A stretch of DNA of 64,000 nt from Ardenticatenaceae bacterium (GTDB lineage: Bacteria > Chloroflexota > Anaerolineae > Promineifilales > Promineifilaceae). The translations under genes and the position numbers were made by a program. Where the stretch lies: contig JACKBX010000003.1 of assembly GCA_020634375.1 (NCBI GenBank), positions 248,001 through 312,000 on the forward strand. Direction: 5' to 3'. Under the pieces are notes generated by a model that was not told the DNA's origin, searched no databases, and saw only the letters and a list, made by a program, of their open reading frames with translations. Positions 50,201 through 59,270 of the stretch are shown here, in pieces; the stretch's first letter is position 1, and each line of letters opens with the position of its first letter.

Positions 50201-52753
50201 TTATTCCGCAAGTTTACTGATGTGAGCAACGGCCGTTCCTGGCTGATAAGCCACACCACGAATCACAGCAACGCCTGCGGGAGTTGCACCATTCACATGC
50301 ACCGCCGCCTGCACTGCTGCGCCATTCAGTTCTACGGTTGCCCGGTCGCCATCCGCCAACTTCAGTGCGGCGGCATCTGTTGCGTGCAGCAGCACCGTTG
50401 GCTGTGCCAGGCGCGGCGCCAACACAGATGAGCAGCGATTCAACGTACCTGGGGTATACAACGCCGCTGCCCGAACCAATGTTAGACCGGTTACGGCCGT
50501 TTCCGGCACATCCAGCACGGCAAACGCCTCTTTCGGCGGCGTAATCGTCCATTGCTGCCCCAACCCAGAGCGATTTTCATACGCATTACCGCCATAGTAC
50601 AGGTCATCGCCGCCCACGTCAGGCCATTGCTTTTCCACCTGCGCCAATGTGCGGTAATCCATGCCCTTGTACGCCTTCATCGCTCGGACAATATCGCGGA
50701 AGACGAGGCTGGCAGCAAACGCTGGTTTGCCCATGCCTACGCGCTCGCCCACCTGCGCCAAAATCTGCCAGTCCGGGCGGCTCTCGCCAACGGCGGGAAT
50801 GGCCGGATAGTAACGCTGCACACGCCGCTCACCACTGGTGAAGGTACCTTCCCGTTCCGCCCAGCTTTGCGCGGGCAAAACCACATCGGCCAGTTTGGCC
50901 GTCTCCGTCAAAAATAGCTCCTGCACCACCAGCAAATCAAGTTGGCCGCGATTCGCCATCAAACCATCGCCCACCGGGTCTGCGCCCATCACGTACAATG
51001 CCTTGATGTCGCCACTGGACGCACCCGCATAAATTGCGGCGGCATCCAGCCCGGCGGCCTTTGCCGCTTTGTAACCCGGCTCCAGCGCCGGATGCACGCC
51101 CATATCCCAGGCGCCCTGCGTGTTATTGTGCGGCCATACGGGGATGAGGCCGTTGTTCACGCGCCCCACATGCCCCTCGCCGCCATTTTTCACCAGCAGT
51201 AAATTGCCCAGCATTCGGGCGATGGCTTCCGTCTCGGCATAGGTCACGCCTTCCGCGCCGTAGAACACAACCAGGTTTTGCGCCTTGACCAATGCCTGCG
51301 CTGCGGCGATCAGTTCGTTGTCGCTGCTCTCCACTTCCACTTTGGCAGAATTAAGGAGTTGGCGCACGGTGGCAACGGCCGTACCCGGCACATATTGAAT
51401 GGCAAATTTGGCGCTCTCATCCAGCCGTGTAGGACGGACATTCAACACCACCACAGTCGCGCCGCGTTCCGCCGCCTGCTTCACACGCAGCCACCAGATC
51501 GGCTCTTCCTCGTGCAAATCGCTGGCGACGACCAAAATCGCATCGCCCGCGCCCAAGCGCTGCGGATTGTCATAGGCGGTCTCGTTTACAATACCCACCT
51601 GCGCGGCCACATCGCCGCCCGCCAGTCTGCGGTTTGCCAAATCAATGTTGCCGCTCTTCAACCCTTTGCGGAACAGGTTTTGGAAGAGGAACAGGTCTTC
51701 GTTGCTAACGCGATCACCACTGAGACCGGCAACGGCCGTGCCTGCACCCTGCAATTTCTCCGCCACAAAATTCAGCGCCTCATCCCAAGAAACGGCAACC
51801 AGTTCGCCATCCTTGCGCAGCAAAGGCTTGGTCAGCCGGTCTGGCGCATCAGCAAAATGATGCACAAAACGGTCGCGGTCAGAAATCCAGGTTTCGTTGA
51901 CCAGTTCATGCTGGCGCGGCATCACGCGCTTGATCACCGAGCGCCCACCGGCGGCGGCCTCAATGCGCGTACTGAAAGTCATATTGCTGCCCGCCGGGCC
52001 ATGCGGCGAAATCGTCGCTACCGGCGTCATCTCCCACGGCCGTGCGCCAAAACGGAAATCGGCCGTCGTCAGCGCCCCCACCGGGCAAATGTCGGTGGTA
52101 TTGCCGCTCCAATAGCTGTCAAAACCAGGATCGGAGAAGGTGGCAATCTCCAAACTGCGCCCGCGATTGTGGAAGCGAATCACAGGATCGCCCACGACCT
52201 CTTCCTGAAAACGCACACAACGGGCGCACTGGATGCAGCGTTCCCGATCCAGGAAAATCAAATCACCCAACGGGACGTGCTTGTCCATTTTCTTTTTGTC
52301 GCTGTACACCACCCGCGAATTGCCTTTGCCATGCGCCAGGGTCAGGTTTTGCAGGGGGCATTCCCCGCCTTTGTCGCAGATGGGGCAGTCCAGGGGATGG
52401 CTGCTCAACAGAAATTCGATGATGGATTCGCGGGCTTCGGTGACGACGGCCGTATTCGTCCGCACCACCATGCCAGGGCCAACCTGCACCGTACAACCCG
52501 TTTGCAGTCCGCGCCCAAAATTAATCTTGGGGCTGCCATCCTCATTCATCATCAGCTCGCCGGTAGCGCGGTCACGCATGGGCATACCCACTTCAACCAG
52601 ACACATACGGCACATGCCCACCGGGGACATTTTGGGATGGTAACAAAATACCGGGATGTCATTCCCAATTCGTTTTGCGGCGTCTACAACAAGCGTGCCT
52701 TTCGGTACGCTCACTTCCACACCGTCTACAGTTATCGTAACCAGATCACTCAT
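50201..52753 (-). CDS. nuoG: NADH-quinone oxidoreductase subunit G
   Basis: An 850-residue Fe-S subunit of the electron-input arm. The N-terminal domain has a 2Fe-2S site (C-Y-H-P-K-M-S-P-V-G-M-C-R-M-C), the His-containing 4Fe-4S site (H-P-L-D-C-P-I-C-D-K-G-G-E-C), and E-R-C-I-Q-C-A-R-C with T-D-I-C-P-V-G-A-L. The remainder is a molybdopterin-oxidoreductase-like fold without cofactor function. At least four ACGGCCGT copies encode G-T-A-V or E-T-A-V here. Confidence 0.95.
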   Translation of the reverse strand: MSDLVTITVDGVEVSVPKGTLVVDAAKRIGNDIPVFCYHPKMSPVGMCRMCLVEVGMPMRDRATGELMMNEDGSPKINFGRGLQTGCTVQVGPGMVVRTNTAVVTEARESIIEFLLSSHPLDCPICDKGGECPLQNLTLAHGKGNSRVVYSDKKKMDKHVPLGDLIFLDRERCIQCARCVRFQEEVVGDPVIRFHNRGRSLEIATFSDPGFDSYWSGNTTDICPVGALTTADFRFGARPWEMTPVATISPHGPAGSNMTFSTRIEAAAGGRSVIKRVMPRQHELVNETWISDRDRFVHHFADAPDRLTKPLLRKDGELVAVSWDEALNFVAEKLQGAGTAVAGLSGDRVSNEDLFLFQNLFRKGLKSGNIDLANRRLAGGDVAAQVGIVNETAYDNPQRLGAGDAILVVASDLHEEEPIWWLRVKQAAERGATVVVLNVRPTRLDESAKFAIQYVPGTAVATVRQLLNSAKVEVESSDNELIAAAQALVKAQNLVVFYGAEGVTYAETEAIARMLGNLLLVKNGGEGHVGRVNNGLIPVWPHNNTQGAWDMGVHPALEPGYKAAKAAGLDAAAIYAGASSGDIKALYVMGADPVGDGLMANRGQLDLLVVQELFLTETAKLADVVLPAQSWAEREGTFTSGERRVQRYYPAIPAVGESRPDWQILAQVGERVGMGKPAFAASLVFRDIVRAMKAYKGMDYRTLAQVEKQWPDVGGDDLYYGGNAYENRSGLGQQWTITPPKEAFAVLDVPETAVTGLTLVRAAALYTPGTLNRCSSVLAPRLAQPTVLLHATDAAALKLADGDRATVELNGAAVQAAVHVNGATPAGVAVIRGVAYQPGTAVAHISKLAE

Positions 52754-52786
52754 TCTGATCCTCTTCCATACAATATTTACGGGCCA

Positions 52787-54025
52787 CTATCGCTTCAATT
52801 TAGCGCGATACTCCTCTGGAAAATGGCGGATTGTTGACAAAACAGGGCTGACAGCAAATTCACCCAGTGCGCACAAAGTCTTTCCTTTAATCTGGTTTGC
52901 CACGCTTTCCAACGTTTGCAAATCCTTTTCTGTACCTTGCCCGGCATAAATGCGATCCAACACCTGTTGCATCCAAAATGTACCTTCACGGCAGGGCGTA
53001 CATTTGCCACAGGATTCATGCTTGAAAAAGTGAATCATCTTCCGCGCTGCCCACACCATGTCCACCGTCTCGTCCATCACAATCACAGACGCTGACCCCA
53101 TGACCGAGCCAAACGAAGTCAACCCTTCATAAGTAAGTGGCGCATCCAAGGCATCGGCCACAACCACCGGGCCAGAACCGCCGCTGGGCAGCAGCGCCTT
53201 GAACTTCTTGCCGCCAGCAACGCCGCCAGCCATCTCAAGCAGTTCGCGGTAGGTTATGCCCAAAGGCACTTCGTAATTGCCGGGCTTCTCTACATGCCCG
53301 CTCATGCAGACAATTTTGACACCGGAGCTTTGCTCTGTGCCCATGCTCTTGTACCATGCCGCGCCATTCATAATAATCGGCGGCACGTTACACAAGGTCT
53401 CCGTGTTGTTCACAACAGTAGGCTTGCTGTACAACCCCTCAATGGCCGGGAACGGCGGCTTCGACCAGGGCTGGCCTAATTCGCCTTCCAATGATTTGAT
53501 CAGTGCGGTTTCTTCGCCGCAAATGTAGGCCCCCGCGCCAAAATGGGTATTGAATTCAACACTAAAGTCGCTGCCGAGGATATTTTTGCCAATGTACCCG
53601 GCGGCGTAGGCTTCTTTGAGGGCTTCTTCAAAGGCGTAGCCAGCGTCCATAAATTCGCCGCGGAAATAGTTGTAAATGGCTTTCGCGCCAATGGCGTATG
53701 CGGCAATCAATGCCCCTTCGATGATTTGATGGGGGTTCTTTTCGGAGAGTTCGCGGTCTTTGAAGGTACCGGTTTCGGATTCGTCGGTGTTGATGATGAC
53801 GTATTTGTCGCCCGGCGCTTTGGGGATGAAGCTCCATTTAACGCCGGTGGGGAAACCTGCGCCGCCGCGCCCGCGCAAATTGGAATCGCGGACAATTTGG
53901 ATGACTTCGTCTGGGGAAAGTTCAGTCACTACTTTTTTGAGGGCATCATACCCCCCATGAGCCTGATACGTGTCTAGTTTATGAATGCCTGGTATATCGC
54001 GGTGGCGCAGTAGAATGTGTGCCAT
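52787..54025 (-). CDS. nuoF: NADH-quinone oxidoreductase subunit F
   Basis: A 412-residue flavoprotein where NADH is oxidised. The FMN/NADH segments are L-R-G-R-G-G-A-G-F-P-T-G-V-K-W and G-A-G-A-Y-I-C-G-E-E-T-A-L-I. Cluster N3 is bound by E-S-C-G-K-C-T-P-C-R-E-G and a later Cys. It is followed by nuoG after 33 bases. With nuoE and nuoG it shows that this complex accepts NADH, unlike the 11-subunit forms. Confidence 0.97.
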   Translation of the reverse strand: MAHILLRHRDIPGIHKLDTYQAHGGYDALKKVVTELSPDEVIQIVRDSNLRGRGGAGFPTGVKWSFIPKAPGDKYVIINTDESETGTFKDRELSEKNPHQIIEGALIAAYAIGAKAIYNYFRGEFMDAGYAFEEALKEAYAAGYIGKNILGSDFSVEFNTHFGAGAYICGEETALIKSLEGELGQPWSKPPFPAIEGLYSKPTVVNNTETLCNVPPIIMNGAAWYKSMGTEQSSGVKIVCMSGHVEKPGNYEVPLGITYRELLEMAGGVAGGKKFKALLPSGGSGPVVVADALDAPLTYEGLTSFGSVMGSASVIVMDETVDMVWAARKMIHFFKHESCGKCTPCREGTFWMQQVLDRIYAGQGTEKDLQTLESVANQIKGKTLCALGEFAVSPVLSTIRHFPEEYRAKLKR

Positions 54026-54046
54026 GAGTCAACCTCACTTGTCGGG

Positions 54047-54580
54047 TTATTTTTTGGCTGCGTAAGATAGGATTTTGGTGGGAACGGCCGTATCCGATGA
54101 CCCCGTATTCGCCTCAGAACGCAGCCGCTCCAAAAGCAGGTCAAACTTCGCCTCGTCCAAATGCTCCTCAAACTTCAGATTACATTGCAGCATCGGAGCG
54201 CGGTCACAAGCACCCAGACACATCACCGTCTTAATCGTGAACAACCCATCTTCCGTTGTACCGTCCACCGGAATACCCAACTTATCTGTCGCCATCTCCA
54301 CAAACTCATCCGCTCCACGCAGCGCACAAGCCAGGTCATTACAGATCTCCAGCACATACTTCCCCACCGGCTCTTCATAATACAGCGAGTAAAAGCCAGA
54401 CAAAGACAAAATATGCGTCGGATCCAAATCCAAAATCTCGGCCACTTCACGCATCGCCTCTGGACTCATATAACCATACTCATGCTGCGCCAGATGCATC
54501 AGCGGCAAAGCCGCCGACTTCTTAGATGGAAATCGCGCCAGAATCCCTTCAATCTCTTTAGCGTACTTTTCAGCGATCAA
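54047..54580 (-). CDS. nuoE: NADH-quinone oxidoreductase subunit E
   Basis: A 177-residue thioredoxin-like 2Fe-2S subunit (cluster N1a). Its four Cys ligands appear in I-C-N-D-L-A-C (first pair region) and C-L-G-A-C-D-R-A-P. The first helix region S-A-A-L-P-L-M-H-L-A-Q-H-E-Y-G is typical. The start is TTG at 54580 with GGAG upstream; no better ATG lies nearby. A 122-base gap with a long hairpin separates it from nuoD. Confidence 0.93.
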   Translation of the reverse strand: MIAEKYAKEIEGILARFPSKKSAALPLMHLAQHEYGYMSPEAMREVAEILDLDPTHILSLSGFYSLYYEEPVGKYVLEICNDLACALRGADEFVEMATDKLGIPVDGTTEDGLFTIKTVMCLGACDRAPMLQCNLKFEEHLDEAKFDLLLERLRSEANTGSSDTAVPTKILSYAAKK

Positions 54581-54640
54581 CGTCTACTCCAACCATCGCA
54601 CCACATAAACGCCTACATGATGCGGAATAATAGTTGTGTT

Positions 54641-54702
54641 TGTGAAACGCAAAACGCAAAACGTGAAAAGAAATTCACGTTTCACGCATCACGTTTCACG
54701 CA
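54641..54702. repeat. Word-repeat hairpin inside the nuo operon
   Basis: A left run of gtgaaacgcaaaacgc words pairs imperfectly with ttcacgtttcacgcatcacg words. It ends next to the nuoD stop and belongs to the cgtgaaa family of 43807. It may dampen or process the transcript between nuoD and nuoE. Confidence 0.75.
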
Positions 54703-55959
54703 TCACCTGTCAATCTCACCCAAAACAATATCAATAGAACCAATAATCGCCACCAAATCAGCCACAAACAAATTCTTCGCCATTTTCGGCAGCGATGCCA
54801 AATTCACATAAGACGGAGCGCGGAAATGCACTCGCGCCGGGTTGGGCCCACCATCCCCGCGCAAATAAACACCAAACTCACCACGCGGCGACTCCACACT
54901 CTGGTAGACAAACCCATTCGGAGCCTTAAACCCTTCCGTCCACAGCTTAAAGTGATGAATCACCGCTTCCATGCTGTGCCCTAATTCTGAACGCGGCGGT
55001 GGCACAATTTTGCGATCATCTATTCTGATGGGGCCATCCGGCAGCTTGTCCAATGCCTGTTCCAAAATGTGTAAGCTCTCGTGAAACTCTTGGATGCGGC
55101 ACAAATAACGCGAATACACATCCCCTTCTGTCTGCGTCGGTACATCAAATTCATACTGTTCGTACCCACAATAGGGCTGCGCCTTACGAATGTCCCACTT
55201 CACACCAGAGGCCCGCAAGCTCGGCCCCGTCAAGCCCCAAGACACCGCATCTTCCGCAGAAATCACCCCCACCCCTTTGGTGCGATTCAAGAAAATGGGA
55301 TTATTCGTCAGCAGTGCCTCATAATCGGCCAAACGGGAGGGGAAAAAGTCTAAGAAATGACGCACGGCCGGAATAAAATCTTCCGGCAAGTCACGCCACA
55401 GCCCACCGGGGCGGAAGTAGCTCACCATCATCCGCTGCCCGGAAACCATCTCAAACAAGTCGAGGATGTATTCCCGCTCACGGAAACAGTAAAGAAATAC
55501 CGTCATCGCAGCCAGGTCAAGCGCATGTGTACCCAACCAAACCAGGTGGCTGGAAATACGCGCCAACTCCGTCAAAATAACGCGAATAGCCTGGGCACGC
55601 GGCGGCACCTCTACACCCAATAATTTTTCAACGGCGAGGATATAGCCCAGATTATTAGACATGGGCGAGAGATAATCCATGCGATCTGTCAACACCAACC
55701 CTTTGGTGAAGGTCTTAGACTCCATGGTCTTTTCGACACCGGTATGTAAGAAGCCAATGTCAGGCGCAAGATTAACAACTGTCTCGCCATCTAACTCTAC
55801 TAGCAGGCGCAAAACGCCATGCGTGCTAGGATGCTGCGGCCCCATGCTCAATAGCATGTGTTCTTCGGCATCGGCAATTTCCATACCGGTTCCGACTTTG
55901 GCACGCAGTTCTTCAATTGTCAGTTCTTGGATTGTGTCACTTCCAGATAATAGTGTCAT
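54703..55959 (-). CDS. nuoD: NADH-quinone oxidoreductase subunit D
   Basis: A 418-residue hydrogenase-derived subunit lining the quinone site. Conserved parts are M-G-P-Q-H-P-S-T-H-G-V-L-R near residue 37 (quinone-contacting His), D-R-M-D-Y, and the C-terminal I-I-G-S-I-D-I-V-L-G-E-I-D-R. NuoC is a separate gene, unlike the fused NuoCD of E. coli. Its stop borders a word-repeat hairpin. No ACGGCCGT copy is seen in it. Confidence 0.97.
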   Translation of the reverse strand: MTLLSGSDTIQELTIEELRAKVGTGMEIADAEEHMLLSMGPQHPSTHGVLRLLVELDGETVVNLAPDIGFLHTGVEKTMESKTFTKGLVLTDRMDYLSPMSNNLGYILAVEKLLGVEVPPRAQAIRVILTELARISSHLVWLGTHALDLAAMTVFLYCFREREYILDLFEMVSGQRMMVSYFRPGGLWRDLPEDFIPAVRHFLDFFPSRLADYEALLTNNPIFLNRTKGVGVISAEDAVSWGLTGPSLRASGVKWDIRKAQPYCGYEQYEFDVPTQTEGDVYSRYLCRIQEFHESLHILEQALDKLPDGPIRIDDRKIVPPPRSELGHSMEAVIHHFKLWTEGFKAPNGFVYQSVESPRGEFGVYLRGDGGPNPARVHFRAPSYVNLASLPKMAKNLFVADLVAIIGSIDIVLGEIDR

Positions 55960-55968
55960 CTTGATTCC

Positions 55969-56030
55969 AATTAGTAATTAACAATGAGCAATTAGCAATC
56001 ACCGATTACTGATTAGCGGTCACTGTCTAC
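55969..56030. repeat. Word-repeat array between nuoC and nuoD
   Basis: Runs of ttaacaatgagcaattagc and accgattactgattagcgg words lie in the gap. The nuoC stop TAG at 56027 borders the array. The same word pair appears at 15466. Confidence 0.65.
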
Positions 56031-56548
56031 TCCTGCGCATACGGCTTCTTAGCGTCAATATTTTCCCAATTGAATGAGAACTGGACATCTTCGTAGCCAA
56101 GCGGGTAATCTTTACGCAAGGGGTGGCCTTGCCAATCTTCCGGCAAGAAAAGCCGGCGCAAGCTAGTATTATTTTTGAAGCGCACGCCCATCAAATCCCA
56201 CACTTCCATCTCCAGCCAGGTTGCCACCGCCCAAATAGCGCCAACGGTTTCCGGGCCATCATCAGGGTCTTCTACGCGCACACGCAGGCGCAAGCGATGG
56301 TTTTGGGGGATGGAGTAAAGGTGGTAATTAACGGCAAATCGGGGATAGTCAGGCAGCATATCATCGGCACACACATCGGAGAGCATGTTGTACTGCATCT
56401 CTGCATCGTCGCGCAGAAACTGGCAAACGGCTTTGATATGCTTTTGGTAAATGAAGAGCGTCTGCTCTCCCCGAAAATCAAGAACTTCTTCAATGGCGTC
56501 AGGAATAGCAGCGGTGATTTTGTCGAAGACAAGTTGATTTCGGTTCAT
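56027..56548 (-). CDS. nuoC: NADH-quinone oxidoreductase subunit C
   Basis: A 173-residue hydrophilic subunit of the connecting module. The central W-L-E-M-E-V-W-D-L-M-G-V-R-F segment and the C-terminal L-P-E-D-W-Q-G-H-P-L-R-K-D-Y-P-L-G-Y are diagnostic. Its ATG shares one base with the nuoB stop (TGATG), so the two are translationally coupled. Confidence 0.96.
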   Translation of the reverse strand: MNRNQLVFDKITAAIPDAIEEVLDFRGEQTLFIYQKHIKAVCQFLRDDAEMQYNMLSDVCADDMLPDYPRFAVNYHLYSIPQNHRLRLRVRVEDPDDGPETVGAIWAVATWLEMEVWDLMGVRFKNNTSLRRLFLPEDWQGHPLRKDYPLGYEDVQFSFNWENIDAKKPYAQE

Positions 56549-57030
56549 CAGGCCCAGTCCTTTATCTTTTCACCACGAACTTTTTCGTGCAGGGTCATGA
56601 TGCCGTTAATGAGAGCTTCGGGGCGTGGTGGGCAACCAGCCACGTATACGTCCACGGGCACAATTTCATCAACGCCTTGCACAATTGCGTAGTTGTTGAA
56701 AACACCCCCAGAAGAGGCGCAATCACCCATAGCGATAACCCATTTTGGTGCAGCCATTTGGTCGTAGAGTCGACGCACGACGGGAGCCATTTTGCGGGAG
56801 ACGCGACCGGCGACAATCATCAAATCGGATTGGCGTGGTGACGGCCGATTTAATTCCATGCCAAATCGTGATGCATCATAATGGGAAGCTTGGGCAGACA
56901 TCATTTCGATGGCGCAGCAAGCCAAACCAAACAGCAGCGGCCACATCGCATTGGTTCTCCCCCAGTTAACCAAATCTTCCAGGCGATAGGTTACGATACC
57001 CATCGAGCCTAGTTTTTGTTCTACTCCCAT
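56548..57030 (-). CDS. nuoB: NADH-quinone oxidoreductase subunit B
   Basis: A 160-residue subunit holding cluster N2, the last Fe-S centre before quinone. Ligands are the tandem Cys in L-A-C-C-A-I-E-M-M, the Cys in M-G-D-C-A-S-S-G-G and that in V-A-G-C-P-P-R-P-E. I start it at 57030 (MGVEQKLGSMG), with AAGGAG upstream and a ten-base overlap with nuoA, rather than at an earlier TTG. Confidence 0.95.
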   Translation of the reverse strand: MGVEQKLGSMGIVTYRLEDLVNWGRTNAMWPLLFGLACCAIEMMSAQASHYDASRFGMELNRPSPRQSDLMIVAGRVSRKMAPVVRRLYDQMAAPKWVIAMGDCASSGGVFNNYAIVQGVDEIVPVDVYVAGCPPRPEALINGIMTLHEKVRGEKIKDWA

Positions 57031-57386
57031 TCCAGTACTCCTTTCTTCCAAACCCAAGCATCGCCCAGGATGAAAACGACCATAAAAATAAGCATTGCCA
57101 CCAGCCCGTAAACGCCAAGTTTGCGGAAGGTGACTGCCCAGGGTACTAATAAGATGATGTCTACATCAAATAAGATGAACAACACGGCGATACGATAAAA
57201 TTTGACTGGCAGGCGTCGCTGGGCTTCGCCAATGGCGATCATGCCAGATTCGTACGGGAGTTGTTTACGAGAGGACGGCCGTTTCGGCCCTAAATTCAGC
57301 GAAAGAATGGGTACCAAAACAGCCAAAAACAATGCTATCCCCAACAGTACAGCCAGGGGAAGATAGTCATTCAATATTGGGTTCAT
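57021..57386 (-). CDS. nuoA: NADH-quinone oxidoreductase subunit A
   Basis: A 121-residue, three-helix membrane subunit and the first gene of the nuo operon. The loop P-Y-E-S-G-M-I-A-I-G-E-A and the helix F-I-L-F-D-V-D-I-I-L-L-V-P-W-A are conserved family signatures (the usual form is Y-E-C-G; here Ser replaces Cys). A candidate promoter lies about 45-75 bases upstream. Confidence 0.96.
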   Translation of the reverse strand: MNPILNDYLPLAVLLGIALFLAVLVPILSLNLGPKRPSSRKQLPYESGMIAIGEAQRRLPVKFYRIAVLFILFDVDIILLVPWAVTFRKLGVYGLVAMLIFMVVFILGDAWVWKKGVLEWE

Positions 57387-57431
57387 AATATGCTACTTTC
57401 ATCCTGAGGCGTTCAAAAAATTTGCCTGTGC

Positions 57432-57460
57432 ATTCTATCACAAGCAATTTACAGGGGCAA
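57432..57460 (-). promoter_or_regulatory. Candidate promoter of the nuo operon
   Basis: On the minus strand there is a -35 box TTGCCC (57460-57455, 4 of 6), a 17-base spacer and a -10 box TAGAAT (57437-57432, 5 of 6). It would give a leader of about 40 bases before nuoA and sits directly after the rpoD terminator. Confidence 0.5.
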
Positions 57461-57492
57461 AGACCCAAAGGGCTTTTTGGCCCTTTGAGTCT
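57461..57492 (-). terminator. Terminator of rpoD
   Basis: The 13-base stem agacccaaagggc/gccctttgagtct with one mismatch and a T-rich loop starts four bases after the rpoD stop. Confidence 0.75.
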
Positions 57493-57495
57493 CTT

Positions 57496-59190
57496 TCAAC
57501 TCAAATAATCGCGCAGCGATTTACTACGGCTGGGATGGCGCAATTTACGCAGCGCCTTCGCCTCAATCTGACGAATACGCTCACGAGTCACGCCAAAACT
57601 CTTACCAACCTCTTCCAGCGTATGGTCTTTGCCATCATTCAAGCCAAAGCGCATCTCCAACACCTCGCGTTCCCGCTCACTAAGGAAACTCAATACCGTG
57701 CGAATCTGCTCGCGCAGCAGCTCCTTTGAAGCGGCATCCACCGGTTCCACCACACTTTCATCTTCAATGAAATCGCCTAGTTCCGTTGAGTCGTCATTAT
57801 TGCCAACCGGCGTCTCCAAAGACATCGGATCCATCGAAATACGCAAGATGTCCCGCACTTTGCTTACCGCCTGTCGCCATTTCCGATTTAAAATTGGGTC
57901 CAACGGGCGATCATCTTTCAACGCTGCCTTAATTGCGTCAGTCTCCTCAACGGTTAGATAATTCAGTTCCAGAGCCAACTCTTCCACCGTTGGTTCATGG
58001 CCTAGTTTCTGCACCAAGTCACGCTGCACCCGCACAATTTTGTTGATGGTCTCAAACATATGCACAGGGATGCGAATCGTTCGTGCTTGATCGGCAATAG
58101 CGCGGCTGACAGCCTGTCGAATCCACCAGGTGGCATACGTACTAAATTTATACCCCTTTGTATGATCAAACTTCTCTACAGCGCGAAGCAAGCCCACATT
58201 CCCTTCTTGCACCAAATCAAGCAACTGAATGCCCCGCCCCATATACCGTTTGGCAACGCTTACAACCAGGCGCAAATTTGCCCGCGTTAAATTAACCTTT
58301 GCTTCCTCCGCCAGGTTATAAACGAGAAACTCGTTTACCTTTAGAGCGATGTTAGCATCAGCTAACCAATCATAAAATGTCTCTTCGTCAGGAAGGGAGT
58401 GGTGTTCGCTATAGAATTCTTGTACTTGCTGCACTAATTGGGGAGGCAACAAGTAAAGGGAGGTAAACACAACGAAGCAATTGGTTGCCAAATCGCTCCA
58501 GGCATCATTTTGTCCCCAATTGCCATTATTCAAATATAATCGCAGATAGGAACTTGTGTTAGCATCCCAACCTTTGCGCAACTTCTGCGCTTCATGAAGC
58601 ATAGAAAGAAATTCTGGCGGTTCAACGTCTAGCTCTTTACTGGCTACCTGCACACGGGCCCAACCATTGAACAACGCACCGTAATTGGCAATCATAGCCC
58701 GGAAACGGAGGCTTTCTTGCGCTTCTTCATCATCATCGGCTTCGTCAATTTCAGCCTTGAGTTTTTCCAGGGTATCGACTGCCGATAGTTGGGTAGATAA
58801 CCAGATTTCTTGCTCTGCTGCCAACAGCGGAACTTGACCGATTTCCCGCAGATACGTGTGTACGGGATCGTCTTCTATCGTGGCGACCATATAAGCATCA
58901 TCGTCTCCATCAGTTAAATCATCCTCAAAACCATCGATCAACCCAGAATTGCTTTCGCCCAGGTCGCCAACGGTTTCACCACTTGAGGAGACAACTTGCA
59001 CATTGAGTCGTTGCAACTGAGCATAAAGACGATCAGCCTGTTCATCGCTTGCTGATGCCAGGATTGCTTGAATATCTGCTTCGTTAATGGTGCGAGAACG
59101 GCGAGCTTTTTTGACCAATGCTTCGACATCGAGTTCGTCGATATCATCTTCTTCTAGCTCTTCGTTTTCCAGGTCTGGTTCAAAGTCCAT
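57496..59190 (-). CDS. rpoD: Primary sigma factor RpoD
   Basis: A 564-residue sigma-70 factor. After an acidic N-terminus (D-E-L-D-V-E-A-L), region 1.2 begins Y-L-R-E-I-G-Q-V-P-L-L. A non-conserved insert of about 170 residues follows (about 155-310). Region 2 contains L-R-L-V-V-S-V-A-K-R-Y, D-L-V-Q-E-G-N-V-G-L-L-R-A-V-E-K-F-D and Y-A-T-W-W-I-R-Q-A. Region 4 ends with V-T-R-E-R-I-R-Q-I-E-A-K-A-L-R-K-L-R. This full set indicates the housekeeping factor. No ACGGCCGT copy is present in the gene. Confidence 0.96.
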   Translation of the reverse strand: MDFEPDLENEELEEDDIDELDVEALVKKARRSRTINEADIQAILASASDEQADRLYAQLQRLNVQVVSSSGETVGDLGESNSGLIDGFEDDLTDGDDDAYMVATIEDDPVHTYLREIGQVPLLAAEQEIWLSTQLSAVDTLEKLKAEIDEADDDEEAQESLRFRAMIANYGALFNGWARVQVASKELDVEPPEFLSMLHEAQKLRKGWDANTSSYLRLYLNNGNWGQNDAWSDLATNCFVVFTSLYLLPPQLVQQVQEFYSEHHSLPDEETFYDWLADANIALKVNEFLVYNLAEEAKVNLTRANLRLVVSVAKRYMGRGIQLLDLVQEGNVGLLRAVEKFDHTKGYKFSTYATWWIRQAVSRAIADQARTIRIPVHMFETINKIVRVQRDLVQKLGHEPTVEELALELNYLTVEETDAIKAALKDDRPLDPILNRKWRQAVSKVRDILRISMDPMSLETPVGNNDDSTELGDFIEDESVVEPVDAASKELLREQIRTVLSFLSEREREVLEMRFGLNDGKDHTLEEVGKSFGVTRERIRQIEAKALRKLRHPSRSKSLRDYLS

Positions 59191-59270
59191 AATTTATGCC
59201 TCTGTGTCTCTATTCACAACACCAATCCTTAATGAAAACATTTTCTTGTTTTCAGAATGGGAGTGTATGA

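Noticed and set aside
51278..52837. A 519-codon open frame on the + strand opposite nuoG
   Set aside because: It is the antisense of the strongly conserved nuoG, has no recognisable domain, and its length follows from codon bias.
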